The notes below the pieces were generated by a model. That model was not told the origin of the DNA, made no database searches, and was given only the letters and a program-made list of their open reading frames with translations. A program made the translations under genes and the position numbers. A DNA stretch of 31,146 bases from Candidatus Oleimmundimicrobium americanum (lineage in GTDB: Bacteria > Actinomycetota > Aquicultoria > UBA3085 > Oleimmundimicrobiaceae). Location: the NCBI GenBank assembly GCA_002366545.1, contig DFBH01000065.1, positions 1 to 31,146 of the forward strand. The letters are read 5' to 3'. Each line of letters begins with the position of its first letter. Position 1 is the first letter of the stretch. Shown here piece by piece: positions 22,704-31,078 of the stretch.

Positions 22704-24131
22704 ATATCAACCGATAATTTATTTAATAGAGTCAAAGATACTATTTTGAAATATAACATGCTCAAATCCGGCGACAAAGTACTTGTTGCTGTATCCGGTG
22801 GCCAGGATTCCGTTCTCCTATTTAATTTTTTTATCCGGCTTAAGGACATCTTCAACTTAAATTTGCACATTTTTCACTTAAACCACATGCTTCGGAAAGA
22901 TGATTCAAGGAAAGATGCTGCGTTTGTTAGGGAGCTTGCAGATAAAGAGAATTTGCCCTCGACCGTTTTGTCTTACGATGTACCTGCCTATATTGCCGAG
23001 AAAAATCTCTCCACCGAAGAAGGAGCGAGGGAAGTTCGTTATATGTTGCTCAAAAAAGTGGCGAAAGATATTGATGCAGATAAGGTAGTGTTGGGCCATA
23101 CTGCCGATGATCAGGTGGAGACATTTTTAATGCGTCTTTTGAGGGGAAGTGGATTCAAGGGACTGAGTGCTATTCCTCCCGTAAGAGATATGTTTATTCG
23201 TCCTCTAATTGAAGTTTCGAGAAAAGAAATTGAAGAGCACTGTAAAGCTCATGAGATTAAATACAGAGTGGATACTTCGAATTTTGACCGCGCCTATCTT
23301 CGCAATAAGATTCGCCATGATTTAATTCCTTATTTGGAAAATTATAACCCAAACTTTAAAGAGACGATTTTGCAAACTGTTGAGATTGTTTCCGATGATG
23401 AGCGATATTTGGAGAAGGTTGCCGAGAAGGAATTTAAGCGCATATCCATAATTGAGGATGGTTTAATTAAATTTCCGCTGGAGGATTTAAAAGCACTTTC
23501 TTTGGCGGTAAGGCGAAGAATATTGCGAACGGGAGTTGAGGTTTTAAAAGGGGATATTAAAGGAGTTGAGTTTAAGCATTTAAAAGATTTATTATTAGAT
23601 GTAGAAAGAATGCCAAAATTTCGACGGGAACTTCCGGGCAATTTGGTTATTATAAAGGAATACGGTAATCTTGTTTTAATAAAACGGGATTTGCTTAAAA
23701 GGGGTGAACGCGTTGAAATCGTTCTCGATGTTCCGGGAAGGATAGAAATACCTGAGTTAAATGTTGAGCTTAAAGTTAGTATAATAGAGTTAAGGGAAGA
23801 TGTGTTTGAAAATAATCGGTTTTTAAAAAATAAACCGGGGAAAACGACAAACCTTATTGCTTATTTGGATGCAGATAAGGTTCTTTTCCCGGTCCGTGTC
23901 CGGAATCGTTTGCCCGGTGATAGTTTTTTTCCGCTTGGTTTGAAAGGCAGTAAAAAATTGCAGGATTATTTAGTTGATGCAAAGTTGCCGGAGCGGTTGA
24001 GAGATTTTGTCCCCATAGTTACCTCTAAAGATGAAATAGTGTGGGTGGTTGGGCATAGAATTGATGATAGGTTTAAGGTAACCGATAAAACACAGAGGGC
24101 TCTTAAAATCGAGGTACAGTTTAAAAAATAA
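22704..24131 (+). CDS. tilS: tRNA(Ile)-lysidine synthase TilS, probable AUA start
   Basis: Modifies C34 of the tRNA that reads AUA to lysidine, which allows Ile decoding; normally essential. About 475 aa: PP-loop SGGQDS near residues 31-36 (VLVAVSGGQDSVLLF), HIFHLNHMLRKDDSRKD, LGHTADDQVETFLMRLLRGSGFKGL, then the C-terminal domains with RNRLPGDSFFPLGLKGSKKLQDYLVDAKLPERLRD. The family normally has about 20 residues before the strand of the P-loop. The codons from ATA 22704 supply them (ISTDNLFNRVKDTILKYNML), with AGGAG (22690-22694) 9 nt upstream. The first standard start, TTG 22746, has no SD and would cut this helix. A TAG at 22689-22691 closes the frame upstream. Confidence 0.9.
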   Translation: MSTDNLFNRVKDTILKYNMLKSGDKVLVAVSGGQDSVLLFNFFIRLKDIFNLNLHIFHLNHMLRKDDSRKDAAFVRELADKENLPSTVLSYDVPAYIAEKNLSTEEGAREVRYMLLKKVAKDIDADKVVLGHTADDQVETFLMRLLRGSGFKGLSAIPPVRDMFIRPLIEVSRKEIEEHCKAHEIKYRVDTSNFDRAYLRNKIRHDLIPYLENYNPNFKETILQTVEIVSDDERYLEKVAEKEFKRISIIEDGLIKFPLEDLKALSLAVRRRILRTGVEVLKGDIKGVEFKHLKDLLLDVERMPKFRRELPGNLVIIKEYGNLVLIKRDLLKRGERVEIVLDVPGRIEIPELNVELKVSIIELREDVFENNRFLKNKPGKTTNLIAYLDADKVLFPVRVRNRLPGDSFFPLGLKGSKKLQDYLVDAKLPERLRDFVPIVTSKDEIVWVVGHRIDDRFKVTDKTQRALKIEVQFKK

Positions 24132-24149
24132 TGTCTGGGGAGGGCAATT

Positions 24150-24692
24150 ATGAGCAAGGAAATAGAGAAGGTTTTAATTGATGAAGAAAAGATAAAGAAA
24201 CGTGTGAAGGAAATGGGAAAAAGTATCTCTGAAGACTATAAAGACAAAAACTTAATGCTTGTGGGCGTATTGCGTGGAGCGGTGATTTTTTTGGCGGATT
24301 TAGTGCGTGAAATTAAAATCCCGATAAAGATTGATTTTATGGCTGTTTCAAGTTATGGTTCTTCGACTAAGACTTCGGGAGTGGTTAGAATTTTGAAGGA
24401 TTTAAATGAGGACATAAAAGGGAAAGATGTACTCATTGTCGAGGATATAGTGGATACGGGGCTTACTCTTAAATATCTTCTTAAAAATTTAAAGTCTAGA
24501 AAACCAGCCAGTTTGGATGTTTGTACTCTCCTGAAAAAGAAGAGCGAGCAACAAACTTCGTTAAATGTAAAATATTGTGGATTTGAAGTTCCGGATAAGT
24601 TTTTAGTGGGATATGGTCTGGACTGGGATGAGAAATATCGAAATCTTCCTCAAGTCTGTGCTCTCAAACCCGAACTACACATTGAGGATTAG
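24150..24692 (+). CDS. hpt: Hypoxanthine phosphoribosyltransferase
   Basis: Purine salvage enzyme of 180 aa that attaches ribose phosphate to hypoxanthine or guanine. The PRPP-binding motif is VLIVEDIVDTGLTL (about 95-108), with the flexible loop segment SSYGSSTKTSG and LVGVLRGAVIFLADL early in the chain. ATG 24150 has GGGAGGG about 6 nt upstream. It lies 18 nt after tilS and before ftsH, the tilS-hpt-ftsH order seen in many Gram-positive and actinobacterial genomes. Purine bases released by the futalosine pathway could feed it. Confidence 0.93.
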   Translation: MSKEIEKVLIDEEKIKKRVKEMGKSISEDYKDKNLMLVGVLRGAVIFLADLVREIKIPIKIDFMAVSSYGSSTKTSGVVRILKDLNEDIKGKDVLIVEDIVDTGLTLKYLLKNLKSRKPASLDVCTLLKKKSEQQTSLNVKYCGFEVPDKFLVGYGLDWDEKYRNLPQVCALKPELHIED

Positions 24693-24701
24693 CAGTTCAA
24701 A

Positions 24702-24730
24702 TTGCTCGCTATCTTAAGTTATGCTAAGAT
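24702..24730 (+). promoter_or_regulatory. Probable promoter of ftsH
   Basis: TTGCTC (24702-24707), 17 nt, TAAGAT (24725-24730), about 40 nt before the TTG start of ftsH. Suggests ftsH can be read apart from tilS-hpt. Confidence 0.45.
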
Positions 24731-24768
24731 TTAAGTGTAAAAAAATTTTATTTTGAGGAGGAAATAAA

Positions 24769-26688
24769 TTGAAGAAAATAATCAGGAGCGCCGGTTTTTA
24801 CTTCCTGATTTTAATTATTGCGCTGTTTTTGGCGCAGAGTTTTTTAGGGAATCAGCCAAAGCCTAAAGAGTATGCTTTTAATACTTTTATTAAGAAGTTG
24901 GAAGCCGGAGAAGTAAAAGAGGTCCTAATTAGGAACAAGGATCACGCCGTTGATGGTGAGCTTAAAAGCGGCGAGAAGTTTACGGTGAATTATGAGGAAA
25001 ATTTTGACATAACAGATAAATTAATCACCAAGGACGTGATAACCAAAGTTGATTCACAAAAGGAGTCTATATGGTTAGTGGCTTTTATCAACTTACTTCC
25101 ATTTGTGTTAATTATCGGGATTTGGTTGTTTATGATGCAGCAAATGCAAGGGGGCGGAAATAAGGTGATGTCTTTTGGTAAGAGCCGTGCTAAGAGATTG
25201 GTTCAGAATCAACCCAAAGTGACATTTAAGGATGTTGCCGGAGTCGATGAAGCTGTTGAAGAGCTTAAAGAAATTAAAGAGTTTTTAGCAAATCCAGCGA
25301 AGTTTCAAGCAATGGGGGCAAGGATACCTAAAGGTGTTTTGCTTTATGGGCCCCCGGGATCCGGCAAAACCCTTCTTGCTCGCGCTGTAGCCGGTGAAGC
25401 TGAAGTGCCTTTTTTTTCAATAAGTGGCTCCGAATTTGTTGAGATGTTTGTTGGTGTTGGTGCCTCGAGGGTGAGAGATCTTTTTGAGCAAGCTAAAACA
25501 AACGCTCCTTCAATTATTTTTGTAGATGAGATTGATGCTGTGGGACGTCATCGAGGAGCTGGCTTAGGAGGAGGGCATGATGAAAGGGAACAGACGCTCA
25601 ACCAGCTGCTAGTTGAAATGGATGGTTTTGATGTAAAAGATAACGTGATTATTATTGCAGCTACCAACCGTCCGGATATTCTTGACCCTGCTCTTCTTAG
25701 ACCAGGCAGATTTGACCGGCAAATAGTTGTAGGCAGACCTGACCTAAGAGGCCGTGAAGAAATTCTTAAGGTTCACACAAAAGGTAAACCCTTAGCCAAG
25801 AATATTAGTTTAAATGTTCTTGCAAGGCGGACACCCGGGTTTACCGGAGCTGATTTGGCCAATATGGTAAACGAGTCTGCTTTACTTTCAGCTCGCCACA
25901 ATAAGAAGGCTATCGACATGAAAGAGTTAGAAGAGGCAATTGATAGAGTTGTTGCCGGGCCTGAGAAAAAGAATAGGTTAATTAGCGATAAAGAGAAAAA
26001 AACTATAGCTTACCATGAAGCGGGTCATGCATTGGTAGCTCACGCTTTGCCAAATACGGATCCTGTACATAAAATATCCATAATCTCAAGAGGTAGAGCG
26101 CTGGGTTATACCTTGATTTTGCCTGCCGAGGATAGATATTTGGTTAGGAAATCTGAGCTTGTTGATGAGTTAGCGATGCTTTTGGGTGGCAGAGTTGCTG
26201 AGGAGATGATATTTGGGGATGTTACCACGGGGGCTCAAAATGATTTAGAAAGGGCAACCAAGATAGCCCGAAAGATGGTTTGCGAATATGGGATGAGTGA
26301 AAAACTTGGGCCTTTAACTTTGGGGAAAAAACAGGAGGAAGTATTTTTAGGCCGTGACCTTTCCTCTCGTCCTGATTATAGTGGTGAAATAGCGTATGAA
26401 ATCGATAAAGAAATAAGGCGTATGGTTGACAAGGGACATGATGAGGCCGAGGAGATACTTAAGAGAGAAAAAAAGAAGTTGGATAAGATAGCCAAGGCTT
26501 TAATTGAAAAAGAAACCCTTGAAAAAGATGAACTGCAAAGGTTGTTGAATGGTCGAAGGCCAAGGCGATCTTCTTCAAAAACCCAAAAAGTTACTAAGGA
26601 AAAAATCAAGAGTAAAAAGAAGGTAAAAGTGCCAAAGAAAAAAGGAGTTATTGATATTCCCGGGAAACTTAGGCCCGCGGAAAGTTAA
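24769..26688 (+). CDS. ftsH: ATP-dependent zinc metalloprotease FtsH
   Basis: Membrane-anchored AAA+ protease of 639 aa that removes misfolded and regulatory membrane proteins. Two helices (about 7-25 and 102-123) flank a small outside domain. Walker A is GPPGSGKT (194-201), pore loop MFVGVGAS, Walker B IIFVDEID (249-256), the second region of homology ATNRPDILDPALLRPGRFDRQ, and the zinc site HEAGH (416-420) with GAQNDLERAT downstream. The tail after about 600 is rich in Lys and Arg (SSSKTQKVTKEKIKSKKK). Start TTG 24769 has GGAGG about 8 nt upstream. A strong terminator follows the stop. Confidence 0.96.
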   Translation: MKKIIRSAGFYFLILIIALFLAQSFLGNQPKPKEYAFNTFIKKLEAGEVKEVLIRNKDHAVDGELKSGEKFTVNYEENFDITDKLITKDVITKVDSQKESIWLVAFINLLPFVLIIGIWLFMMQQMQGGGNKVMSFGKSRAKRLVQNQPKVTFKDVAGVDEAVEELKEIKEFLANPAKFQAMGARIPKGVLLYGPPGSGKTLLARAVAGEAEVPFFSISGSEFVEMFVGVGASRVRDLFEQAKTNAPSIIFVDEIDAVGRHRGAGLGGGHDEREQTLNQLLVEMDGFDVKDNVIIIAATNRPDILDPALLRPGRFDRQIVVGRPDLRGREEILKVHTKGKPLAKNISLNVLARRTPGFTGADLANMVNESALLSARHNKKAIDMKELEEAIDRVVAGPEKKNRLISDKEKKTIAYHEAGHALVAHALPNTDPVHKISIISRGRALGYTLILPAEDRYLVRKSELVDELAMLLGGRVAEEMIFGDVTTGAQNDLERATKIARKMVCEYGMSEKLGPLTLGKKQEEVFLGRDLSSRPDYSGEIAYEIDKEIRRMVDKGHDEAEEILKREKKKLDKIAKALIEKETLEKDELQRLLNGRRPRRSSSKTQKVTKEKIKSKKKVKVPKKKGVIDIPGKLRPAES

Positions 26689-26707
26689 ACATGATTTTTG
26701 TATGTTT

Positions 26708-26740
26708 AAAAGGCCACTCATAATCGAGTGGCCTTTTTTT
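26708..26740 (+). terminator. Rho-independent terminator after ftsH
   Basis: AAAAGGCCACTC ... GAGTGGCCTTTTTTT: a 9-bp GC-rich stem (26711-26719 with 26726-26734), extended by A-T pairs, with a 6-nt loop and a T-run to 26740. It begins 19 nt after the ftsH stop. Confidence 0.9.
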
Positions 26741-27168
26741 GTGGGTCTAACAACAGCTCCGGTTTATCCGGTGTGCCAGATACTGGTCATTGCGAGCATC
26801 CCACCCCAGTCTAACTGGAGTGATTTAAGAAAGAAACAAGGTCTTGGTATGGAGAGTGGTGAGCTTGTTTCTTAGGAGCGGAGCGCGGCAATCTCAAACT
26901 CACCGTCATTGCGCTTGCCTGCCTCTGGCGGGAGGAGCATAAGCGACGTGGCAATCTCGGTTTTAATCATAACAACTGATTTGTTTTTGTTTATTTAATT
27001 ATATTTTTTTGTGGGTCGGACATGCTCCACACTCGGTTGTTTGTCCAGAGGACAATCCTCCTCTGGAGGAATCCGCGACTGCACTCGCTCCGGGCGGGCC
27101 GAGATAACTCGCTTGCGCTTCGTCAGACCAGTACCTGGCAGACAGATTCTCGGGCACTCACTTTGTTC
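26741..27168. repeat. Repeat-rich noncoding stretch with several palindromes
   Basis: Two units of the form GTCATTGCG ... GGCAATCTC lie next to each other: 26786-26895 (with an inner 10-bp inverted repeat AAGAAACAAG/CTTGTTTCTT at 26831-26840/26864-26873) and 26905-26957 (carrying GCCTGCCTCTGGCGGGAGG). Further hairpins follow: TTGTCCAGAGGACAA (27040-27054) and TCCTCCTCTGGAGGA (27056-27070). The part from about 27010 to 27230 is much richer in GC than its surroundings. Open frames here (for example 27011-27280) look like products of base composition, not genes. Confidence 0.65.
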
Positions 27169-27225
27169 GCCTCCCCGCCTGCCTACGCCTATGATGCCGC
27201 AAGGCATTGGCGGGCAGGTGGCGGG
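27169..27225. repeat. 57-nt hairpin repeat, copy 2
   Basis: Same sequence as 11670-11726 except for two bases in the terminal loop, which is GCAA here (a GNRA tetraloop) and GTTA there. All stem pairs are preserved: CCTGCC/GGCAGG, CGCC/GGCG, ATGCC/GGCAT. It lies about 100 bp before the DUF45 gene. Confidence 0.8.
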
Positions 27226-27332
27226 CTTTCCAGCCTTCCACTCGCTTCATCGGGGTGGTAGTTCATTTTTATTCTTTTAAACTTTTTTTCATTTAAACGA
27301 CGATTTTGCGTTATCCTGAGAAGGAAGAAGAG

Positions 27333-27911
27333 GTGTCTCCGACGGTTAAATCCAAAACTATTGAGATTGATGGCGTGGGCCCCGTTCTATTTGAGTGCAG
27401 CACGCGGGCTAAATATATAAACATTTCCGTGAAACCATTTAAGGGAGTTCGAGTCGCGGTTCCTTACGGCCTGTCTTTCAGAAAAGCTGAGAGGCTCGTT
27501 TACTCAAAGGTTCCTTGGATACAAAAACATCTGGATAAGATGAAACGGGTGGAGCAAGAGCACATCTTTTTTTTAAACAGCTCTGTTGATATCGATAAGG
27601 ATAAAGCGAAAGAGAAACTAGTCAATAGATTAAATGAGCTGGCAGAAAAACATGGTTTTACCTACAATAAGATATTTATTCGAAATCAGAGGACCCGGTT
27701 GGGCAGTTGCTCTTCCAAAAATAATATCAACCTGAACATGAAGCTGGTGCAGCTGCCGGACGAATTAATTGATTATGTAATCCTTCACGAGCTCGTTCAT
27801 TTAAAAATAATGAATCACAGCAAGGACTTTTGGACAGAGTTAGACAAGTTTGTAGGAGACGCGAAAGCTCTTAGGTCGAAGTTGAAAAGATATCAATTAG
27901 GATTAATTTAG
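27333..27911 (+). CDS. YgjP/DUF45-type zinc metallopeptidase
   Basis: Putative cytoplasmic metallopeptidase of about 192 aa. The zinc motif HELVHLKIMNHSKDFW gives HExxH plus a downstream His, and the preceding segment RTRLGSCSSKNNINLNMKLVQLPDELIDYVILHE is the family signature (R-x-x-W/L-G-S-C). The N-terminal half (RAKYINISVKPFKGVRVAVPYGLSFRKAE) is the usual beta-rich domain. GTG 27333 has AAGGA (27321-27325) 7 nt upstream and is preferred over TTG 27306, which has no SD. It stands alone after the repeat region. Function in the family is not settled. Confidence 0.82.
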   Translation: MSPTVKSKTIEIDGVGPVLFECSTRAKYINISVKPFKGVRVAVPYGLSFRKAERLVYSKVPWIQKHLDKMKRVEQEHIFFLNSSVDIDKDKAKEKLVNRLNELAEKHGFTYNKIFIRNQRTRLGSCSSKNNINLNMKLVQLPDELIDYVILHELVHLKIMNHSKDFWTELDKFVGDAKALRSKLKRYQLGLI

Positions 27912-28043
27912 AAAATTCGCTGGCCCAAAAGCAAATACGTTTGGATAACATTAATCATAAATGACTTAATTATTCTTCTCCAGTCCAAAGACTTTATTCG
28001 ATAGAAGGACAAATTCCTTGTTTTGCTGAACTAATTAAAAGAA

Positions 28044-29588
28044 ATGGTAAATCTCACACTTTATGGTGGCGTCAATGAAATAGGCGGAAACAAGATACTC
28101 CTTGAAGCGGAGGATACCTCCTTGTTTTTAGATTTTGGTATTTCCTACGGAAGAAAAGGTCTTTTTTACGAGGAGTTTTTGTGTCCCCGCGGGGTTCGCG
28201 GGCTTTTGGATCCCTTGGTTATGGGGTTGCTTCCCCCGATTAAAGGGATTTACCGCTCCGATTTTGAAGTGCCCGGAGAAGAGCACTGGGAATATGTTTC
28301 TAAAACTCAAAATGCAAAGGAACTTGAGTTGGACGGCATCTTTTTATCCCACGCTCATCTCGACCATTCGGGATGCATCTCCTTTTTAAAACCGAATATT
28401 CCCATATTCTGCAGTCCAACAACCGCTTTTTTAACCAAGGCAATTCAAGACAGCGGAAGGGCCACTTTTGAAACGGAAATAAGCTACATAAATCCGAGAA
28501 TATGCGAGGGTGAATGCTTAAAAACTGAAAGAGGGGTTCCGTCTCGGCAAAGACCGTACAAACTTCTTTATGACGGAGAACTTTTGCCCGAAGCAAGAAT
28601 TTTTTGGGAAACTACCCCGGGAAGCAGAGAGCTTGACTGCGTTCCCTTTGAATTTAAAAGTCGCGTTAAAAATCTAAATGTGCGGGGTTTTCCCGTTGAT
28701 CATTCCCTGTTGGGGGCTACGGCCGCGGCTATTGAAACTCCCGCCGGATGGATAGTTTATACCGGGGATTTGCGGATGCACGGAATAAGAGGATACACTA
28801 CCCGCGAATTTATGGAAAAGGCGGCCGAGTTTAAACCGCTCGTCCTCATCTGTGAGGGGACAAACGTTGGCGAAGATGTTATAATCTCGGAAGAAGAAGT
28901 TTACGAAAACAGCTTGAAGGTTATAAAAGAAGCCAAGAACATGGTGATTGCGGATTTTGGAGCCCGCAATATTGAGCGGCTTTTAACTTTTAGAAAGATT
29001 GCTCGGGAAACGGGAAGAAAGCTTGTTTTGCTCGCCAAGGATGTTTATCTTTTGGAATCGATGAGGCTTGTAGATTCCGCCATCGAGGATTTTTCAAACG
29101 ATCCCGTTTGTCTTTTGTACGACAAGATTAAGGGCAGTATTGATAAATGGGAGCGGGGAATAAGGGATAGATTCTCGGAAAAACTTATCGGCCCGCGGGA
29201 CACAAGGAATCATCAATCCGATTATATCCTGTGTCTAAGCTTTTGGGATTTAAACGAGCTTCCCGACCTTATGCCGAAAGAAGGAAGTATCTATATCTAT
29301 TCAACTTGCGAGGCGTTTAATGAGGAAATGGCCATAGGTTTCGACAGGTTAAGGAACTGGTTGGAGCATTTCAACCTGACTCTCGTCGGTGACCCGGACA
29401 AAGGAGAAAAGGGATTTCATGCCTCAGGCCACATTATCGGACCACAGCTGCTTGAACTTGTGCGGACAATTAATCCCAAATATTTAATTCCTGTTCACAC
29501 CGAAAAACCGGAATTTTTTAAGGAAAATCTTGCCGGAGAGACGGAGGTAATTCTTCCTTCTTACGGCAAGCCTATTTTGGTTGGTTGA
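28044..29588 (+). CDS. RNase J-like metallo-beta-lactamase/beta-CASP protein
   Basis: Predicted cytoplasmic nuclease of 514 aa. Metallo-beta-lactamase motifs: HAHLDHSG (103-110; His103, His105, Asp107, His108), GFPVDHSLLGATAAAI, YTGDLRMHG. The beta-CASP part includes LICEGTNVGED and the late FHASGHIIGPQLLELV and LIPVHTEKPEFF, which match motif A/B/C regions of RNase J. It differs from standard RNase J by long inserts near residues 37-95 (GRKGLFYEEFLCPRG to WEYV) and 140-190, and has no clear C-terminal RNase J domain. It may be a separate branch acting on RNA or DNA ends. The SD is weak (AAAAGA). Confidence 0.8.
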   Translation: MVNLTLYGGVNEIGGNKILLEAEDTSLFLDFGISYGRKGLFYEEFLCPRGVRGLLDPLVMGLLPPIKGIYRSDFEVPGEEHWEYVSKTQNAKELELDGIFLSHAHLDHSGCISFLKPNIPIFCSPTTAFLTKAIQDSGRATFETEISYINPRICEGECLKTERGVPSRQRPYKLLYDGELLPEARIFWETTPGSRELDCVPFEFKSRVKNLNVRGFPVDHSLLGATAAAIETPAGWIVYTGDLRMHGIRGYTTREFMEKAAEFKPLVLICEGTNVGEDVIISEEEVYENSLKVIKEAKNMVIADFGARNIERLLTFRKIARETGRKLVLLAKDVYLLESMRLVDSAIEDFSNDPVCLLYDKIKGSIDKWERGIRDRFSEKLIGPRDTRNHQSDYILCLSFWDLNELPDLMPKEGSIYIYSTCEAFNEEMAIGFDRLRNWLEHFNLTLVGDPDKGEKGFHASGHIIGPQLLELVRTINPKYLIPVHTEKPEFFKENLAGETEVILPSYGKPILVG

Positions 29589-29848
29589 TCTTGCTAAGAT
29601 TGAATAGCACGATACAGAAGCCTGATTATTTGCGGATAAGTTAGATGGAAATATTGCCGGGTTGTTCGCCTAACATCTTATGGTTGGACGTAAATTAATG
29701 TTTTGTGAAGAACCGCCTTTTATTCTTAGTGTAATTCAAAGGATTATCCTCTGGAAAAAGGGAGGGGCAACAGGGGGATAGGTAGAATAATTCTTTAACG
29801 TTAAAAGGGATAAAAAAGTTTGGATATAAACGAGAAAAAGGAGCTTAA

Positions 29849-31078
29849 ATGATTGAGTATCCAAAACTTGTCCAAGTTGAAGACTATGAACGGTTTGTGG
29901 GAGCAGAAACAATCGAGCGGGTGAGAAAAAAAGCTGAATTGCTTCAGGATCTCCATCTGGCTCATGTAAGTTCGACCTATTATGGCGGTGGGGTGGCTGA
30001 AATTCTATCATCGCTTACGTTGTTGATGAACAGTATGGGCATTAAAACAGGATGGAGGATTATCCAGGGTTCTCCGGATTTTTTCAGCATTACCAAGAAG
30101 ATGCACAACGCTCTCCAAGGTGGGCAAATTAACCTCAGCGAACGTAAGATGCAAATTTATGAGGAAGTTATCTACGAAAATGCGGTTCGAAACCATTTGG
30201 ATCACGATATGGTTGTTATTCATGATCCCCAGCCTCTTCCGATGATTAATCATTACAAAAAGAGAGGACCTTGGATTTGGCGTTGTCACCTCGATTTAAC
30301 GAATCCAAACGGGGAGCTGTGGAATTATTTTGTTCAGTTTGTAGAAAAGTACGATGCGGCAATTTTCAGCATTAAAGAGTATGCGCGGAAACTTGGGACG
30401 TCCCAGCTGTTTTTTATGCCTGCAATTGACCCGTTTTCCATAAAAAATCGCGAACTTAGCGAGGATGAAATAGACGAACGCTTAAATCACTATAATATTC
30501 CAACGGACCTTCCTCTGGTGGTTCAAGTTTCCCGTTTTGACCGTTGGAAAGACCCGGAAGGCGTCATTGAAGCATTCAAGCTTGCAAAAAAAGAAGCTGA
30601 GTGTACCCTTATACTGCTCGGCAATGTGGCTACGGATGACCCCGAGGGTGAGGAGGTTTATAAGTCTCTGCTGGATAAACAAGAGGAGCGTATCATTATT
30701 TTAAGCCGCGAGGATACAGCGCTGGTAAATGCTCTTCAATCTCGGGCGGCAGTTGTGCTGCAAAAGTCAATCCGCGAAGGATTTGGCCTGTCGGTTACTG
30801 AGGCCATGTGGAAAGGAACACCGGTTATTGGAGGAAATGTTGGGGGGATTCGTCATCAAATTGAGGACGGGGTGAACGGTTTTCTGGTTTCATCTATCGA
30901 GGAAACGGCGGAGAGGATGGTTCAGTTGTTGAGGGACGAAAAGCTCAGGAAGAAAATGGGTCTAAAGGCGCGTGAAGCAGTGAGAAAAAGATTTTTAATG
31001 ATCCGCCTCTTGGAACAGTATCTCGACTTGTTTAACTCCTTTGAGACAATTTACCGTTTAAGTAACAAGGTTCTTTAA
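29849..31078 (+). CDS. treT: Trehalose synthase TreT-type glycosyltransferase (GT4)
   Basis: GT-B retaining glycosyltransferase of 409 aa, close in pattern to TreT, which joins NDP-glucose and glucose into trehalose in one step. Typical features: VSSTYYGGGVAEILSSLTLLMNSMGIKTGWRIIQGSPDFFSITKKMHNALQGG, VVIHDPQPLPMI, RCHLDLTNPN, VSRFDRWKDPEGVIEAF, and the EX7E segment EGFGLSVTEAMWKGTPVIGG. ATG 29849 has AAAAGGAG 6 nt upstream. With the GpgS-like and HAD genes at 9578-11544 this suggests compatible-solute synthesis, but GT4 relatives with other acceptors exist. Confidence 0.82.
   Translation: MIEYPKLVQVEDYERFVGAETIERVRKKAELLQDLHLAHVSSTYYGGGVAEILSSLTLLMNSMGIKTGWRIIQGSPDFFSITKKMHNALQGGQINLSERKMQIYEEVIYENAVRNHLDHDMVVIHDPQPLPMINHYKKRGPWIWRCHLDLTNPNGELWNYFVQFVEKYDAAIFSIKEYARKLGTSQLFFMPAIDPFSIKNRELSEDEIDERLNHYNIPTDLPLVVQVSRFDRWKDPEGVIEAFKLAKKEAECTLILLGNVATDDPEGEEVYKSLLDKQEERIIILSREDTALVNALQSRAAVVLQKSIREGFGLSVTEAMWKGTPVIGGNVGGIRHQIEDGVNGFLVSSIEETAERMVQLLRDEKLRKKMGLKAREAVRKRFLMIRLLEQYLDLFNSFETIYRLSNKVL

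Noticed and set aside
27011..27280. 79-89 codon frames on both strands in the GC-rich repeat region
   Set aside because: Long frames on both strands come from the shift in base composition and cross several palindromes, including the 57-nt hairpin repeat.
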